Shown: piece by piece, positions 47,701-57,400 of the stretch
How positions within the stretch are numbered: position 1 is the stretch's first letter
How the letters are laid out: each line of letters begins with the position of its first letter
Origin: Lottia gigantea
Lineage: Eukaryota > Mollusca > Gastropoda > Lottiidae
Length of the DNA stretch: 64,000 nt
Assembly: GCF_000327385.1 (NCBI RefSeq)
Contig: NW_008710050.1
Span: forward strand, 690,484-754,483
Reading direction: 5' to 3'
Notes under the pieces: model-generated
Seen by the model: the letters and a program-made list of their open reading frames with translations, nothing else
The model's database searches: none
What the model was told of the DNA's origin: nothing
Program-made: the position numbers and the translations under genes

Positions 47701-49715
47701 TAAAGCTTTAAGAAAACAAGGAGTATTAAGAACATTGGTAGCTGATGGTAAGTTTCTATTGCTGTCTGAATTCACCATCATTGTAGTCGAGATCAAAGGC
47801 CTTGTGAAAATCGCGAAAATGAAGCATTCATGCATTCACTCTAAAACTGTAAAGTGATGCTGATAATATAAGCATTAAAATATGAATTTTCCATCCAAAT
47901 CTGAGAAGGTATATTCACGAACCATTGTATTACAGCAGAAGGGTCTTAACTCTAGACTACGTTAATTGGTTTATCATTAAGATAATATGATATAACTGTT
48001 GTTAACCAGAATTCCAAAGAGATAAAGTGTCAAAACATTAGCCACTTGATTTCAGCTCTCCGTGGCACTTTCTCAGAATTAAAAATTCCATAATTAAAAA
48101 AAAAACATACTGTAAGATTCATACTTACATATTACCAAAACCATGACACTGCTCACGGTCTGAAAGTCATAATAGTCAACTCGTCCACGGTAGGTTTTTA
48201 TTGAATTGTATGAGAAATGGGCAATTACTTCGATTCTAATAGATGACACGTATAGCACAAATTAATCTTTCAAGTACATAATTTTATAATATATTACAGG
48301 TGAGGGAGCTATACCTACAGATTCTATCCTACCCGCGGGACATAACGGTGAAGAGAGACTGCGAGTAATGACGTGTAGTGATAAGATCTGTAGATGGAAT
48401 GTTGTTGGTGTACAGGGGGCGCTATTATCTCATCTTATTGAACCTATATATCTCTCTAAAGTTGTTATAGGTAAGTATCCCCACTGCCAGACAACCCAAA
48501 TATTCAAGGGAAATCATTTGTATTTAATAACATAGTTCTGGCCATGTATTCTCCAAATCTCTATATCCTAGGATCTTATCTTCTAACATTGTTTCTAGGA
48601 TGTCTTAGCGCTACGATCATTTCGACAATACGTGGTCTAGTGTCTAGAATAGAGACCAAACTTCTCCTGAAAATGCAGAATTTCATTTAAAAAAAAAAAC
48701 AAAGGAAACACTTTGGTGCCATCTCAATTTATGAAATATAACCAGAAAACTATGTTGCAGCGAGACTTTTTGGACACCAAATTAATAACGATATGCGTAT
48801 AAAATGATTAATATTCCCTTTACACTTGTAGGTAGTTATTCGGGCGATCAAAAAGAACATGTCCCACGAGCTTTATTTGGTCGTTTACAAACTGGAACGC
48901 TGGAAGAAAAGATCTACAATCCTTACGTGGTGAATGAACCTAGTCTCTATTATCCAGAAGATCACGATCTCGACAATTATGCCTTAAATAAATCTCGCCA
49001 GTACAGTGTGGTATGGACCTTAGGGGACGACGGTGTGGAAGTTATTGATGGAATCTTCGGTATCAAGATCTCCGGGTAGGTGTACCAATGACTTGGTTGT
49101 CCGAATCATTAAAAATGTTCTCGTTGAGACAAACCTTATCGAAATTATCGTACAATTTCTTTCTTTGTTTTTTTTAAATATTTTTCGTCTTCATTGTAAT
49201 CTAACAGGTTTTTTACCGGGGTCCTGTTCTGATGACGTTATTTTTAACCAATCAAAGTGTGTATTGAATGACCCTTTTTATTATAACAATGGGATAGCAA
49301 CCCTAAAGGCTCGTACTACTCGTAGATTAGTTAGTCACTAATCAATCAAATTGTAGACAAGCCTAATTTCATGATGTTATATTCTTGTATCTTGCAATCC
49401 CTAAATGTGACTATTGACGCCGAGCCTCGTTTCATTACGTTGTTGTATAATTTTTATTTTATTATTCTCTATTTCAGACCTACTGACATGCCGTATTCCG
49501 CCATCAGCAAAAAACATTTCTTCACCTTATTCCACGAACTGTGTCAAAAGTTTGGACGTCGCGATCTCCTCGGCAAATCTTATTTACAAATAAAAGACAA
49601 AGCTTCCGAATACCGCCGAAACCAGGACGTTCTGTATCAACATTTTGTGTCCAAGAAACTTGGAACGTGGTGCTCGGTGTCTGAAAATTATGACGTGGAT
49701 AACTTCTATTTATAG
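41765..49715 (+). CDS. ADAR/ADAD-family RNA adenosine deaminase: one dsRBD plus deaminase domain, nine coding exons
   Basis: Coding exons are 41765-41898, 43986-44136, 44473-44671, 46391-46484, 47149-47307, 47683-47747, 48300-48470, 48832-49075 and 49478-49715. All have GT-AG borders and join in frame to 484 residues. A dsRNA-binding domain lies at about 15-87 ([46 protein letters not shown]). The deaminase domain follows from about 125: HAE (H182, E184), PCGD (C236) and TCSDK (C293, K296), which bind zinc and do catalysis in ADARs. DGEGAIP carries E269, matching the base-flipping Glu of ADAR2. These enzymes convert adenosine to inosine in double-stranded RNA. One dsRBD is the ADAD layout, but vertebrate ADADs have lost these residues, so this looks like an active ADAR-like or ancestral ADAD-like enzyme. 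The ATG lies in AAGATGGCG; an acceptor at 41757 shows that a 5' exon exists upstream. ADAT1 is less likely because it lacks a dsRBD. Confidence 0.93.
42278..42475 (+). mobile_element. Foldback MITE family G, copy 3 (deaminase intron 1)
   Basis: It opens with TTAAAGGGATTGTAAAGAGG, then ATCGGAGACACTGATAGCAT and CAGACGTCTGTGGTTCTTGC. It ends in a hairpin-like pair, TGACGTCACACCCGCAAA and TTTGCGGGGCTGACGTCA. The outer right arm is missing. Confidence 0.75.
42748..43588 (+). CDS. Tc1-like transposase, split by an assembly gap
   Basis: From about 42748 the frame shows an N-terminal helix-turn-helix pair: [19 protein letters not shown], then [12 protein letters not shown] linker ([19 protein letters not shown]), a second helix-turn-helix ([13 protein letters not shown]) and the DDE domain start follow, with VMFSDESRF (first catalytic Asp at 43264-43266) and [10 protein letters not shown]. 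After the 50-N gap, [11 protein letters not shown] and a TGA (43586-43588) give the family's usual C-terminus, but in a different frame from the part before the gap. The second Asp and third acidic residue must lie in the missing piece. No in-frame ATG precedes the N-terminal helices. An ACG sits where homologues seem to start ([16 protein letters not shown], about 42823), so the start codon may be lost. The enzyme would cut and paste the element through its inverted ends. Confidence 0.88.
43490..43539. other. Assembly gap of 50 N inside the Tc1 element
   Basis: Fifty N. The reading frames on the two sides disagree and too little room is left for the missing transposase residues, so the length is a placeholder. 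Confidence 0.97.
44295..44390 (+). mobile_element. hAT-like nonautonomous fragment, copy 2 (deaminase intron 2)
   Basis: GACTTCCCTGGGATGTTTTC, ACACCCAGGGGGTGTTGGAC and AGTGGCCAGCTGG resemble the copies at 2825 and 60395. It occupies much of the 336-bp intron. Confidence 0.35.
44751..44855. mobile_element. Foldback MITE family G, short internally deleted copy (deaminase intron 3)
   Basis: The left end TTAAAGGAATTGTAGAGA is mirrored by TCTCTACAATCCCTTTAA at the right. About 105 bp remain, including GGACACTGATATCATCCAAT from the left arm. Having both ends, this copy defines the family's termini. Confidence 0.85.
45887..46215. repeat. 98-bp tandem repeat, three and a fraction copies (deaminase intron 3)
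   Basis: The landmark GCGATGACCTCACTGGATCA begins at 45901 (45899 for the shared TA) and recurs at 45999, 46097 and 46195, an exact 98-bp step after the first. Copies are almost identical. Each carries CATTTCTTTCTAG, a pyrimidine tract plus AG like a splice acceptor, 180-490 bp before the catalytic exon. Confidence 0.92.
46550..46752. repeat. 16-bp minisatellite in deaminase intron 4
   Basis: The unit is CTAACTGCAGCGCAAT, with a CACAAT variant, in about 11 copies. It starts about 65 bp after the exon that carries the HAE motif. Confidence 0.9.
48545..48650. mobile_element. Hairpin element H, diverged copy (deaminase intron 7)
   Basis: TTTCTAGGATGTCTTAGCGC, CGATCATTTCGACAATACGT at the right and TGTATTCTCCAAATC with ATCCTAGGAT at the left match, with divergence, the near-perfect hairpin at 54075-54174. 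Confidence 0.6.
49210..49335 (-). repeat. Interspersed repeat C, copy 3, inverted (deaminase intron 8)
   Basis: TTATTTTTAACCAATCAAAG, GTGTATTGAATGACC and GGGATAGCAACCCTAAAG are the reverse complement of the order at 5318-5460. Confidence 0.5.
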
Positions 49716-49845
49716 ACTTTTGTGACCCCATTGTCTTGACCTACTTATTATTTATTGACCTACTTATGTACGCAAATATATCAGTGTCAAGTCAGCATCA
49801 TCTTCATCATTCAATTATCAAGTGTCAGTCATCAATATCTGAAAA

Positions 49846-50310
49846 GGTCATGGTCATCCGGAAGGCAAAGGTCATCCTACAGGTCAAGGAGATTTGAAAT
49901 ATGTGAGAGTGGGATATAAATGGAAATAAACTACAGTATGTACTGTATAGTGACAAGTCGAGGATTGGTTTTCACTCATCATATTCGAAACTGACATCTT
50001 GAAGGAATTTTAATCTTATGCTATGAAAGGTCAAGGTCGTTTCATCAAAGGTGAAACTTCGCTATGCAAGTATCAACAACATTTTTTTTAAAAAATCGGA
50101 AAACATTTTTTCAATGTCAATCCAAGGTCAAGGTTCAGGGTCAAATAAGAACGTTAATTGACCCAGAGTCATTCGAACAAATTTAGTGAACAAAACGATG
50201 TCTCTATGTACTGTAGTTGTTTATCAATTTGTCATCATATCATGAGTTTTAGAAATTAGATTTCAAGGTCATTTGACTTTGAAGGTCAAGGTCATGTATG
50301 ATTTTTTTAA
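49846..50310. repeat. Cluster of GGTCAAGGTCA-type direct half-sites
   Basis: AAAGGTCATGGTCAT and AAAGGTCATCC occur at about 49842-49890, AAAGGTCAAGGTC at about 50027, CCAAGGTCAAGGTTCAGGGT at about 50122, and CAAGGTCATTTGACTTTGAA followed by GGTCAAGGTCATG at about 50268-50298. They are dispersed, all on the plus strand, and lie in and beyond the deaminase 3' UTR. Confidence 0.7.
49925..49930 (+). promoter_or_regulatory. Polyadenylation signal AATAAA of the deaminase gene
   Basis: AATAAA lies 210 bp after the stop codon at 49713-49715. It is the first canonical signal downstream; another occurs in AAAATAAACAAAATC at about 50650. Confidence 0.6.
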
Positions 50311-51641
50311 GAGAAAATGAAAAATTGTGAATGAAGTGTGAGAATTTTTATTTATGCAAGTGATGATATAATTCAGTATTCATTATTTGGAAATCCAATT
50401 TCTAGCCCATCAAGTGATTGCATTGAGTCACACGGTGACTGGAAATTGCAGCGAAGATGTTTTTTTTTCTAATAGTACAATTTTAGCGTCTTAGTCGAAC
50501 CACATCTAAATCATTCCATTCCTTGCTTTTATATAAACATAGTTGAGGGTGAAAAACTACTGGGTTTGAATACCATAATTATTTCAGTTACATCAAGTGT
50601 CTAGTTTGGGTATTCTTCTATCACGATCAAAACCAATTTGTTTGGTGTAAAATAAACAAAATCAACCATCGAACAACTAACTGATTAAACCACGATGTTG
50701 TGTGTTAAGGTTAAGATGCGATCTGATTGAAATACCATTCACGATTTCGTTTCGTTATATAAAAAATTAAATATTATACGTAAATCGTGAATGAGTGAAA
50801 AAAACGGAAGGAAATATTTAAAACTGTTTGTTTATAAGACTGCACATGTATGTAAAATCGATTCTTCCAATAGCAATTCGTTATTTCATCGAGTCATTAT
50901 GCAAGCGATTTTTTCTTATAATATTCCAATATTTTTAATTCCCTTTTTTACGTGTAGCCATTCCCTTTAATTGGCCCTTCTATAATTCCAGTGCCATTTC
51001 GAATTATTATTATTTATTATTATTATATTTAGTGCTAGTTACTTCGATAGCTTTACTTCATGATTATAGAATCTAGTCTGTTAGTTTTTTATATTTGTTT
51101 GAAATATCAACCACATTGTCTTACAATACATACACTGAAACAGGACAAATCCCAAAACCTATGAAAGACTGGTTAATCGAATACATACCAGAGATGTTAT
51201 TATCCAGTCGGATGGCTGTTAGTTGTAACATTGTAACAGAGCGCATCTAAATAATTCAACACTTTTCACTAGCAAAAAATATTTTGAAATATTTCGAACA
51301 AATATAAATTATCTCGTATTTTAGGTATTTTCCTTCTTTTTAGTATTTATCCATTTTAGTATATTATATAATAATTTGTTACTGATTTTAAAAGTATTGA
51401 GTTATGGGCCGTCCAATAATTATACGATATAACTTATTAGATATAAAATATAAGATATAAGTTATAAGATATAAGATATCAGATATCAGATATCATTTGT
51501 TATACTATAATAGAAGTCTTTAAATATAGTAACTCGTTGTAACCTATTCCTATATAGTTTAAAATTCAAAAGCTGTCCACAAAATTTTTTAAAAATTACA
51601 GTAAAAAACGTTTTCCGTATTTACCGTTCCCTTGTTTATGA

Positions 51642-52019
51642 ATGTTGACGAATCGTTCCCACCGGATATTTTTACTGTTTCCTATTCATGTTATTGTGTT
51701 GTATATTTTGTATGTAATTGTAGTGTTATTATTTCTCTGGTTAAAGGTATTTTTTATTTCTGTTGTAGCAGATCCTTTGGCTTACTTTATTATAATTCCA
51801 TGCTATCTCCTGGCAGATTGTGTGAGGGTGTGTGCTAGTGTGAAGGATTGTGTGTGTGCAGTAAGTGAGATCATTTTAAACCGTATAAACGTGGGACAGT
51901 TTGATTCTGGTTATGTCGTGTTGAAAAGATTAGCAGTGTCCAAATTGTTGAAAAAAACAATAAGTACTGAATGTATTGACGTTTCATGTTCTTTCGTTTT
52001 GACAATAAGTGATACGTAA
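51642..52019 (+). other. Orphan open frame, 125 codons, hydrophobic start
   Basis: It is ATG-started, and its first 60 residues are very hydrophobic (HVIVLYILYVIVVLLFLWLK). This follows from T-rich sequence and is not proof of a membrane protein. No family is recognised and no splice or promoter context is evident. It lies about 1.9 kb after the deaminase stop, so it could be extended 3' UTR or chance. Confidence 0.12.
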
Positions 52020-52714
52020 GATAAAGACTCATTCGTGATCTGAAGGGATTCGAACCTAGGCCAGATATAATCAGTGAGGACTGTAACTATGTAGTACGGT
52101 ATTAATATATAACAGTTGAAAGCTGGATAATAACGACGATTCTAATTGAATAGTAATGTGATTGTTGCTTTGAATGTTTTAAATTATTAATTCTACCATT
52201 ATTCCTAAAGAAACCATTTTCTCAACATTTCCAAATTTATATATCATCTTTTATTTATTTTCCTTTTTTCATCATTTATTCCGAAATCTTATTTTTTGAT
52301 AGAAATCTTGCCATTTTGTTTATATTTAGTCTTTGCTAACTTTTTTATTTTCTCCATTGCTTTAATTTATTTGTAATTATAAAGACAGAAACTTACGCAA
52401 TTATATCTTTAGCTTACACTTAGCAATATCTTGTAAAGATACCCACCATAGCGATCATCAGTTATGTACGGTTGTCAATAAGAAAAGCAGTCATAAGTTT
52501 TGAACGCAACTCTCGTGCAACTAAGTTGTGAGGTGTAGTACTCATGGCCACTTTTATTATTGCAACAATACACACTGGTAAACGTTATGGTGTACGTTAA
52601 TAAAATTGAATTCCACATCATACTAAAGCCGTCAATTACAATCACAAAATATTGGTTTTGTATTTTGGCATGTGATGTTTTAGTTTTAACCAAATCCTGT
52701 CCTCTGTCGATGAA

Positions 52715-52995
52715 TTGGAGTTACCTCCCATTACAGGTCCTAGTATAAGGGAAGTAACTTTTTATAATTGTAGTGATAATATACAGAAGTGAACATAGAG
52801 GTAATATTAAAAGGCTATTAATAACTCTATGAAAGTGAGTACAAGGGAAGTAACTCTGTTTAAAAAAAGATACTTTAACTGTTATTGTTGGGAGTCCTCA
52901 TTGGATCACTGTTAGTTATCATGAACTCTGTATTATCTGAATATTATATGTATTACCTCCCTTACCTACATCTAGTAAAAGGGAAGTAACTCCCT
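52715..52995. repeat. Cluster of GGGAAGTAACT motifs in both orientations
   Basis: GAGTTACCTCCC at about 52719 faces AAGGGAAGTAACTT at about 52748. ACAAGGGAAGTAACTCTGTT follows at about 52841, ATTACCTCCCTTACC at about 52952 and AAAAGGGAAGTAACTCCCT at about 52977. The inverted pairs form small foldbacks. Single copies occur elsewhere, for example AAAGGGAAATAACTAC at about 63558. Confidence 0.7.
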
Positions 52996-53504
52996 ATCAT
53001 TATTATAAAGTTTTAGTTTTGGAAATATTGCATCTTAACTGGTAAATAAATTCTATGCAAATAACATTGAAAATCTAAGTTTAGAAACAGGTTATGAATT
53101 CATGTTAAAAATGTAGCAATAGATAAAGCTCTATATTTACTTACCCCGTGTCTTTTATTGGCCTCTATTTACTTTTAACTTCCTTGGCTGTCATTTAGTC
53201 AGTCTAATTAATGATAGACTGAACTCTTCTTCCGTATTTTGTGATATAGCCACTTCAGTTTGGATCTTAAGACGGACCTCTTGAACATTAGTCATAATGA
53301 CCTAAGGATGACCCCTGCTTTAACCAATCAAATTTCTGCCTCCCAAGCGCTGGGATTTTGTGAGAGAATGGTTGAGTTTGATCGGTTAAAAGGTTATTAT
53401 GGTGAATGTACATTTAGTAATTTCCCATTCAGTTTCTCTAGAAACCGGCATTTAGAGAGATCTCATTGTATATGGTTAGCAAAATTACTTTTTTCGCCCT
53501 TTAA

Positions 53505-53590
53505 AAATTTATCTTAAGCCATCTGGAATCCCTTGGCTTCTTGGCAGCCCAAAGTACTCCGGCCTGCGGCATTTTTAGATACGCTCCTGT
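53505..53590 (+). repeat. Interspersed repeat F, copy 2
   Basis: AAGCCATCTGGAATCCCTTG, GCTTCTTGGC and CCGGCCTGCGGCATTTTTAG match 16130-16290. Confidence 0.45.
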
Positions 53591-54074
53591 GTAATATACA
53601 AAAGAAAGTGCGATGTAGAAATAACTCACCAACTTATCTCCTGTCCAAGTGTCGAGGAAACACTGAAATATATCCTTGATATGTAAACTATAATACACGG
53701 TAAAGCAATGATAGAACAAAACACAACATTTTCATTAACAAATATTTTATTACAAAAATAACATTATAAATGATAATAAATGTTTTAAACTATATTATAT
53801 ACAGGAGAAAATTACAGAAATATAATATATTGTTTTAAAATAGTATTTATATTTGAAAAATTCTGAAATATCAAAGGTTTTTTTCTGACATACTTAAAGA
53901 TAAAAATAAAAAAATATCAAAGACAGATCATGTTCTGGTAGACATAAAGTTGGACATGAAAAAAAGAGATCATGTGAATCCCGGTGTCGCTCAGTGACCG
54001 TCGTTAAAATTCAGATAGACACGAGTGATAGATCTTGTAATGTATGTACTTAATAAAACTGATACGAACTGGCT

Positions 54075-54174
54075 ACGTATTCTCGAAACGATCTAAGCGC
54101 TAGGATGTCCTAGGTTCTTATTGTCTAGTATTGATTCTAGGACATCTTAGCGCTTGATCGTTTCGAGAATACGT
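54075..54174. mobile_element. Hairpin element H, near-perfect inverted repeat
   Basis: The left arm 54075-54113 (ACGTATTCTCGAAACGATCT ...) pairs with the right arm 54137-54174 (... GATCGTTTCGAGAATACGT). Over about 38 bp there is only one substitution and one single-base gap, around a 23-bp loop. A diverged copy in the deaminase gene (48545) shows it is a mobile foldback family. Confidence 0.85.
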
Positions 54175-54346
54175 GACAAGCTTAGTACAGCAGGCTCGCA
54201 GCCCAAGGTCTCAGGGGATGGAGAGGGGCTGAAATTTGTCCATTGGGAAGGGGTGCGTATATTGAGACGTTTTGAGTCACAGGGAATCACAACTTGTGAC
54301 GAATTATCAAGCTCACTATGTCCCTCCTGTCTGTTTTATAATATTA

Positions 54347-54352
54347 TTTATT
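54347..54352 (-). promoter_or_regulatory. Polyadenylation signal of the tetraspanin gene
   Basis: TTTATT on the plus strand reads AATAAA on the minus strand, about 99 bp beyond the tetraspanin stop codon at 54451-54453. Confidence 0.6.
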
Positions 54353-54450
54353 TGTCTATTTGTCTATGTATCCTAAATGTAATATCGATAATGAACGGGC
54401 CGATATTGAAGACAGTCTTGTAAATGATTTATATTGTTGTAGTTTTTACT

Positions 54451-57400
54451 CTAAGCTGTATATACAGCCCTCTTTCTGATACAACATACCATCGCTAAAG
54501 CTATCGCCATTAAAAATATCTGTAATAGAATGAAAAAAGGATAGAAATTAATTATCATCGTTCGACAGACATGGTGCATATAGACGCAACAAGTAGACGC
54601 AACAAGTAGACGCAACAAGTAGACGCAATAATAATTGCCAAATAAAAGTTATTTTCAACGTAAAAATATACTATAATGCGTCCTAAGCTAACGGCTACCA
54701 TGCCATTGATGGATTAGAACTCTGGTGGGAACTAACTTCCAACAAACAAAAGTTTGGAATGTTTAAATATAAAACCAATTCGACATCAAAACCTTACTTT
54801 CAAAATATATATCAACGGTTCACACATATAGCAAATTATCAATGTTAGGGCCTACAACTTTGAAATTATAAAGGCCTTAGATTTGATAACAAAAATTTCA
54901 AAACCAGCGAACATTTTACTAACCTGTAAAACTCCAAGACCGATACCAGCAGCTCCCAACGTGTAAAAATTATTTTTGATAAATTCTTGAGATTTTGTAT
55001 AACAACCCTAGAAACATATAGAATAATGTTAAAATAATGGTCAAGATCAAGGTGGTGGACAATTTACTATCATAGATCATAGACTTTTACTTTACTTTTA
55101 CTTCAACTTTACTTCATCATATTATTAGATATAAATAGCCTATGAGCTCAGCATGACATCTGCAGGCTTTTAGACAACCCTCATCTTCAACAGCGTGTCA
55201 CTTAATGAAATAACTCTTCAAAAATCATATATTAATTACAATTCATAATATTCACAACAATTCAAGAATTATTATTAAACATCTTGGACCTAATTCTACA
55301 AAAGTTAACTTTATATGCAGTTATCTGATTGGATAATAAAAGTGTATTAAAAATTGATTTTTATTGATTGGCCAATCAGATTACTGGAACACATTAATAT
55401 TAAGTTAAATTTTCAAAAATAAGGCGTTTAACTGAATTCAATTATGCGAGTCCTCGTAGCCTATATCAGATAACTTTGTAATAATTGACGTTCAATTTGA
55501 TTAAAATAACTCTATAGAATATTCGTTTCTGTGGGTTGATTGAGTTATCTTTTCATTCTTGGTCTTGAATCGGGATTACAGTGTATATCAGGGTTGGACA
55601 ATGAATAACACTAGAATTCTTCACAAGTGGCGAATAAGTTTCTATCACACGGCAGTAAACCTACTGTTTGAAGGACCATAAAGCATGTTTGGTAATAAGT
55701 TTCTATCACACGGCAGTAAACCTACTGTTTGAAGGACCATAAAGCATGTTTGGTAATAAGTTTCCGGAAGCTCAAAGCCTTCATTTTAATAGTATAGACT
55801 ATAAGCACTATAAGATTTTAATTTCCTAAACAGCGCATTTGATTGGTTAAAATAATGAACGAAATGTCGTTCGATCTAGGCCAAGTGAAATAGCCCACAA
55901 AAACGAAACTTAAATCAAGCTATATTTTAGTCAGATATTAATTATGTTAAGTATTAATTATATTTTCTTGACATAAAGTGGAACATTTAAAGAGATTGTA
56001 AAGAGGTTTTCAAAATTGTATGTGTATCAGGGTACACTGATATCATCAAATTTCATCATTCTAATTTTCAATCAGACGTCTGTGGTTCCTGCAATTCCAC
56101 AAAACCTACGCGTTTTATGACGCCACTATCTCAAATGTCCTTATATCAATATCAGCTTTTTCGATAAAACGCTTACTTTTGGTGGAATTACAAAAGCCAC
56201 AGACTTCGGAATGAAAATTAAAATGATGAAAATTAATGTTATCAGTGTCCCCGATACACATAAAAAGTTTAAATAACCCCTTAAAAATTCCTTTAAGACA
56301 AAATAAAAACGTTTGAACATGGCTCCTTTTACAGGTTTACAAAGAGTGTTTTTAGAGCCTATTTATAACAATAACAACTATATTTGCACTCCCAATACAC
56401 AGATATATATTACTGGCTTCGCTTCGGTCCAAAAACCCAATTAGTTGATTTGTTGGTTGGTTAGTTCCGACTTTGTTCCAAATAGCTTGTTGGTTAGTTC
56501 CGACTTTGTTCCAAATAGCTTGTTGGTTAGTTCTGGTGCATACTAAAGATCCACGTTACGTCTAGTTGTACAACACAGTGTAACAACCAAATAATACAAT
56601 AAAACACATTAATTAAGTATTTTAACACAAAATACGAAAACAAAACAAAACCATGACATAGATAAATAAATAACTGAATATAATAAAGTTATGACTAAGT
56701 AAATGATTTGTAACAAAACACAGACAAAATAAATGGACTCTGATGTATAGTGAATCTGAGTATGGTACAAAAAACAAAACAGGTAAATAAAAACTAAATA
56801 CGAATACATGGCAGTCGATATGACGAATCATTAAATGGATGGTTACATGGAAGACCCCATGTGCGTTCAAATCTGGTGATTGGAAAGATTCTCCCAGATA
56901 CCGCCAGTTGCTAGCAATTTCACTCAGATTCTGTCAATTGATNNNNNNNNNNNNNNNNNNNNNNNNNNNNNNNNNNNNNNNNNNNNNNNNNNCACTTTTT
57001 AATAGAAAAATAGAGTACGAGGTAACTGGTGGTAACTGTGCTACTTCAGTAGACGGTGCGTTCAAATCTGTTGATTGGAAAGATTCTTCCAGATACCGCC
57101 AGTTGCTATCAATTTCACTCAGATTCTGTCAATTGATCCCCGCCCCCCCCCCCCTTTTTTTTTCTTCTTTTAATAATATGTGATGGTCAAGTATTATGAT
57201 AACGATATTTATTACACAGCGTTATTAACTTAGTTGTAAGTATGTGAATTATTAAGCTTTTTAACACACTAATTAAAAAAGGGCCAAACTTCGTATTTTA
57301 CTAGTTACTGGGGGACTTGATAAGCTAGTCTAATCTGCCTCGGAATGCACCTATTGTTCGCGTCACATTATCCCGTCGCTGGAAAGGGCAGCCACGTGAT

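Larger units (their letters stand above)
49716..54450. other. Spacer between deaminase and tetraspanin genes
   Basis: The two genes converge here. The left part is 3' UTR and spacer with GGTCAAGGTCA clusters. 50300-51640 is AT-rich sequence with nothing named; a run of short GATATAAGATAT / CAGATATCAGATAT repeats lies at about 51440-51500. 52020-52700 contains a minus-strand B-box-like GGTTCGAATCCC at about 52049. 53000-53500 and 53600-54060 hold nothing I recognise. Small frames such as 53260-53517 and 54154-54423 show no family motifs. Confidence 0.55.

Noticed and set aside
41765-49715. ADAT1 (tRNA adenosine deaminase) identity
   Set aside because: The HAE-V/I-ARRSF motif resembles ADAT1, but a clear dsRBD precedes the deaminase domain and the ADAT1-specific insertions are absent.
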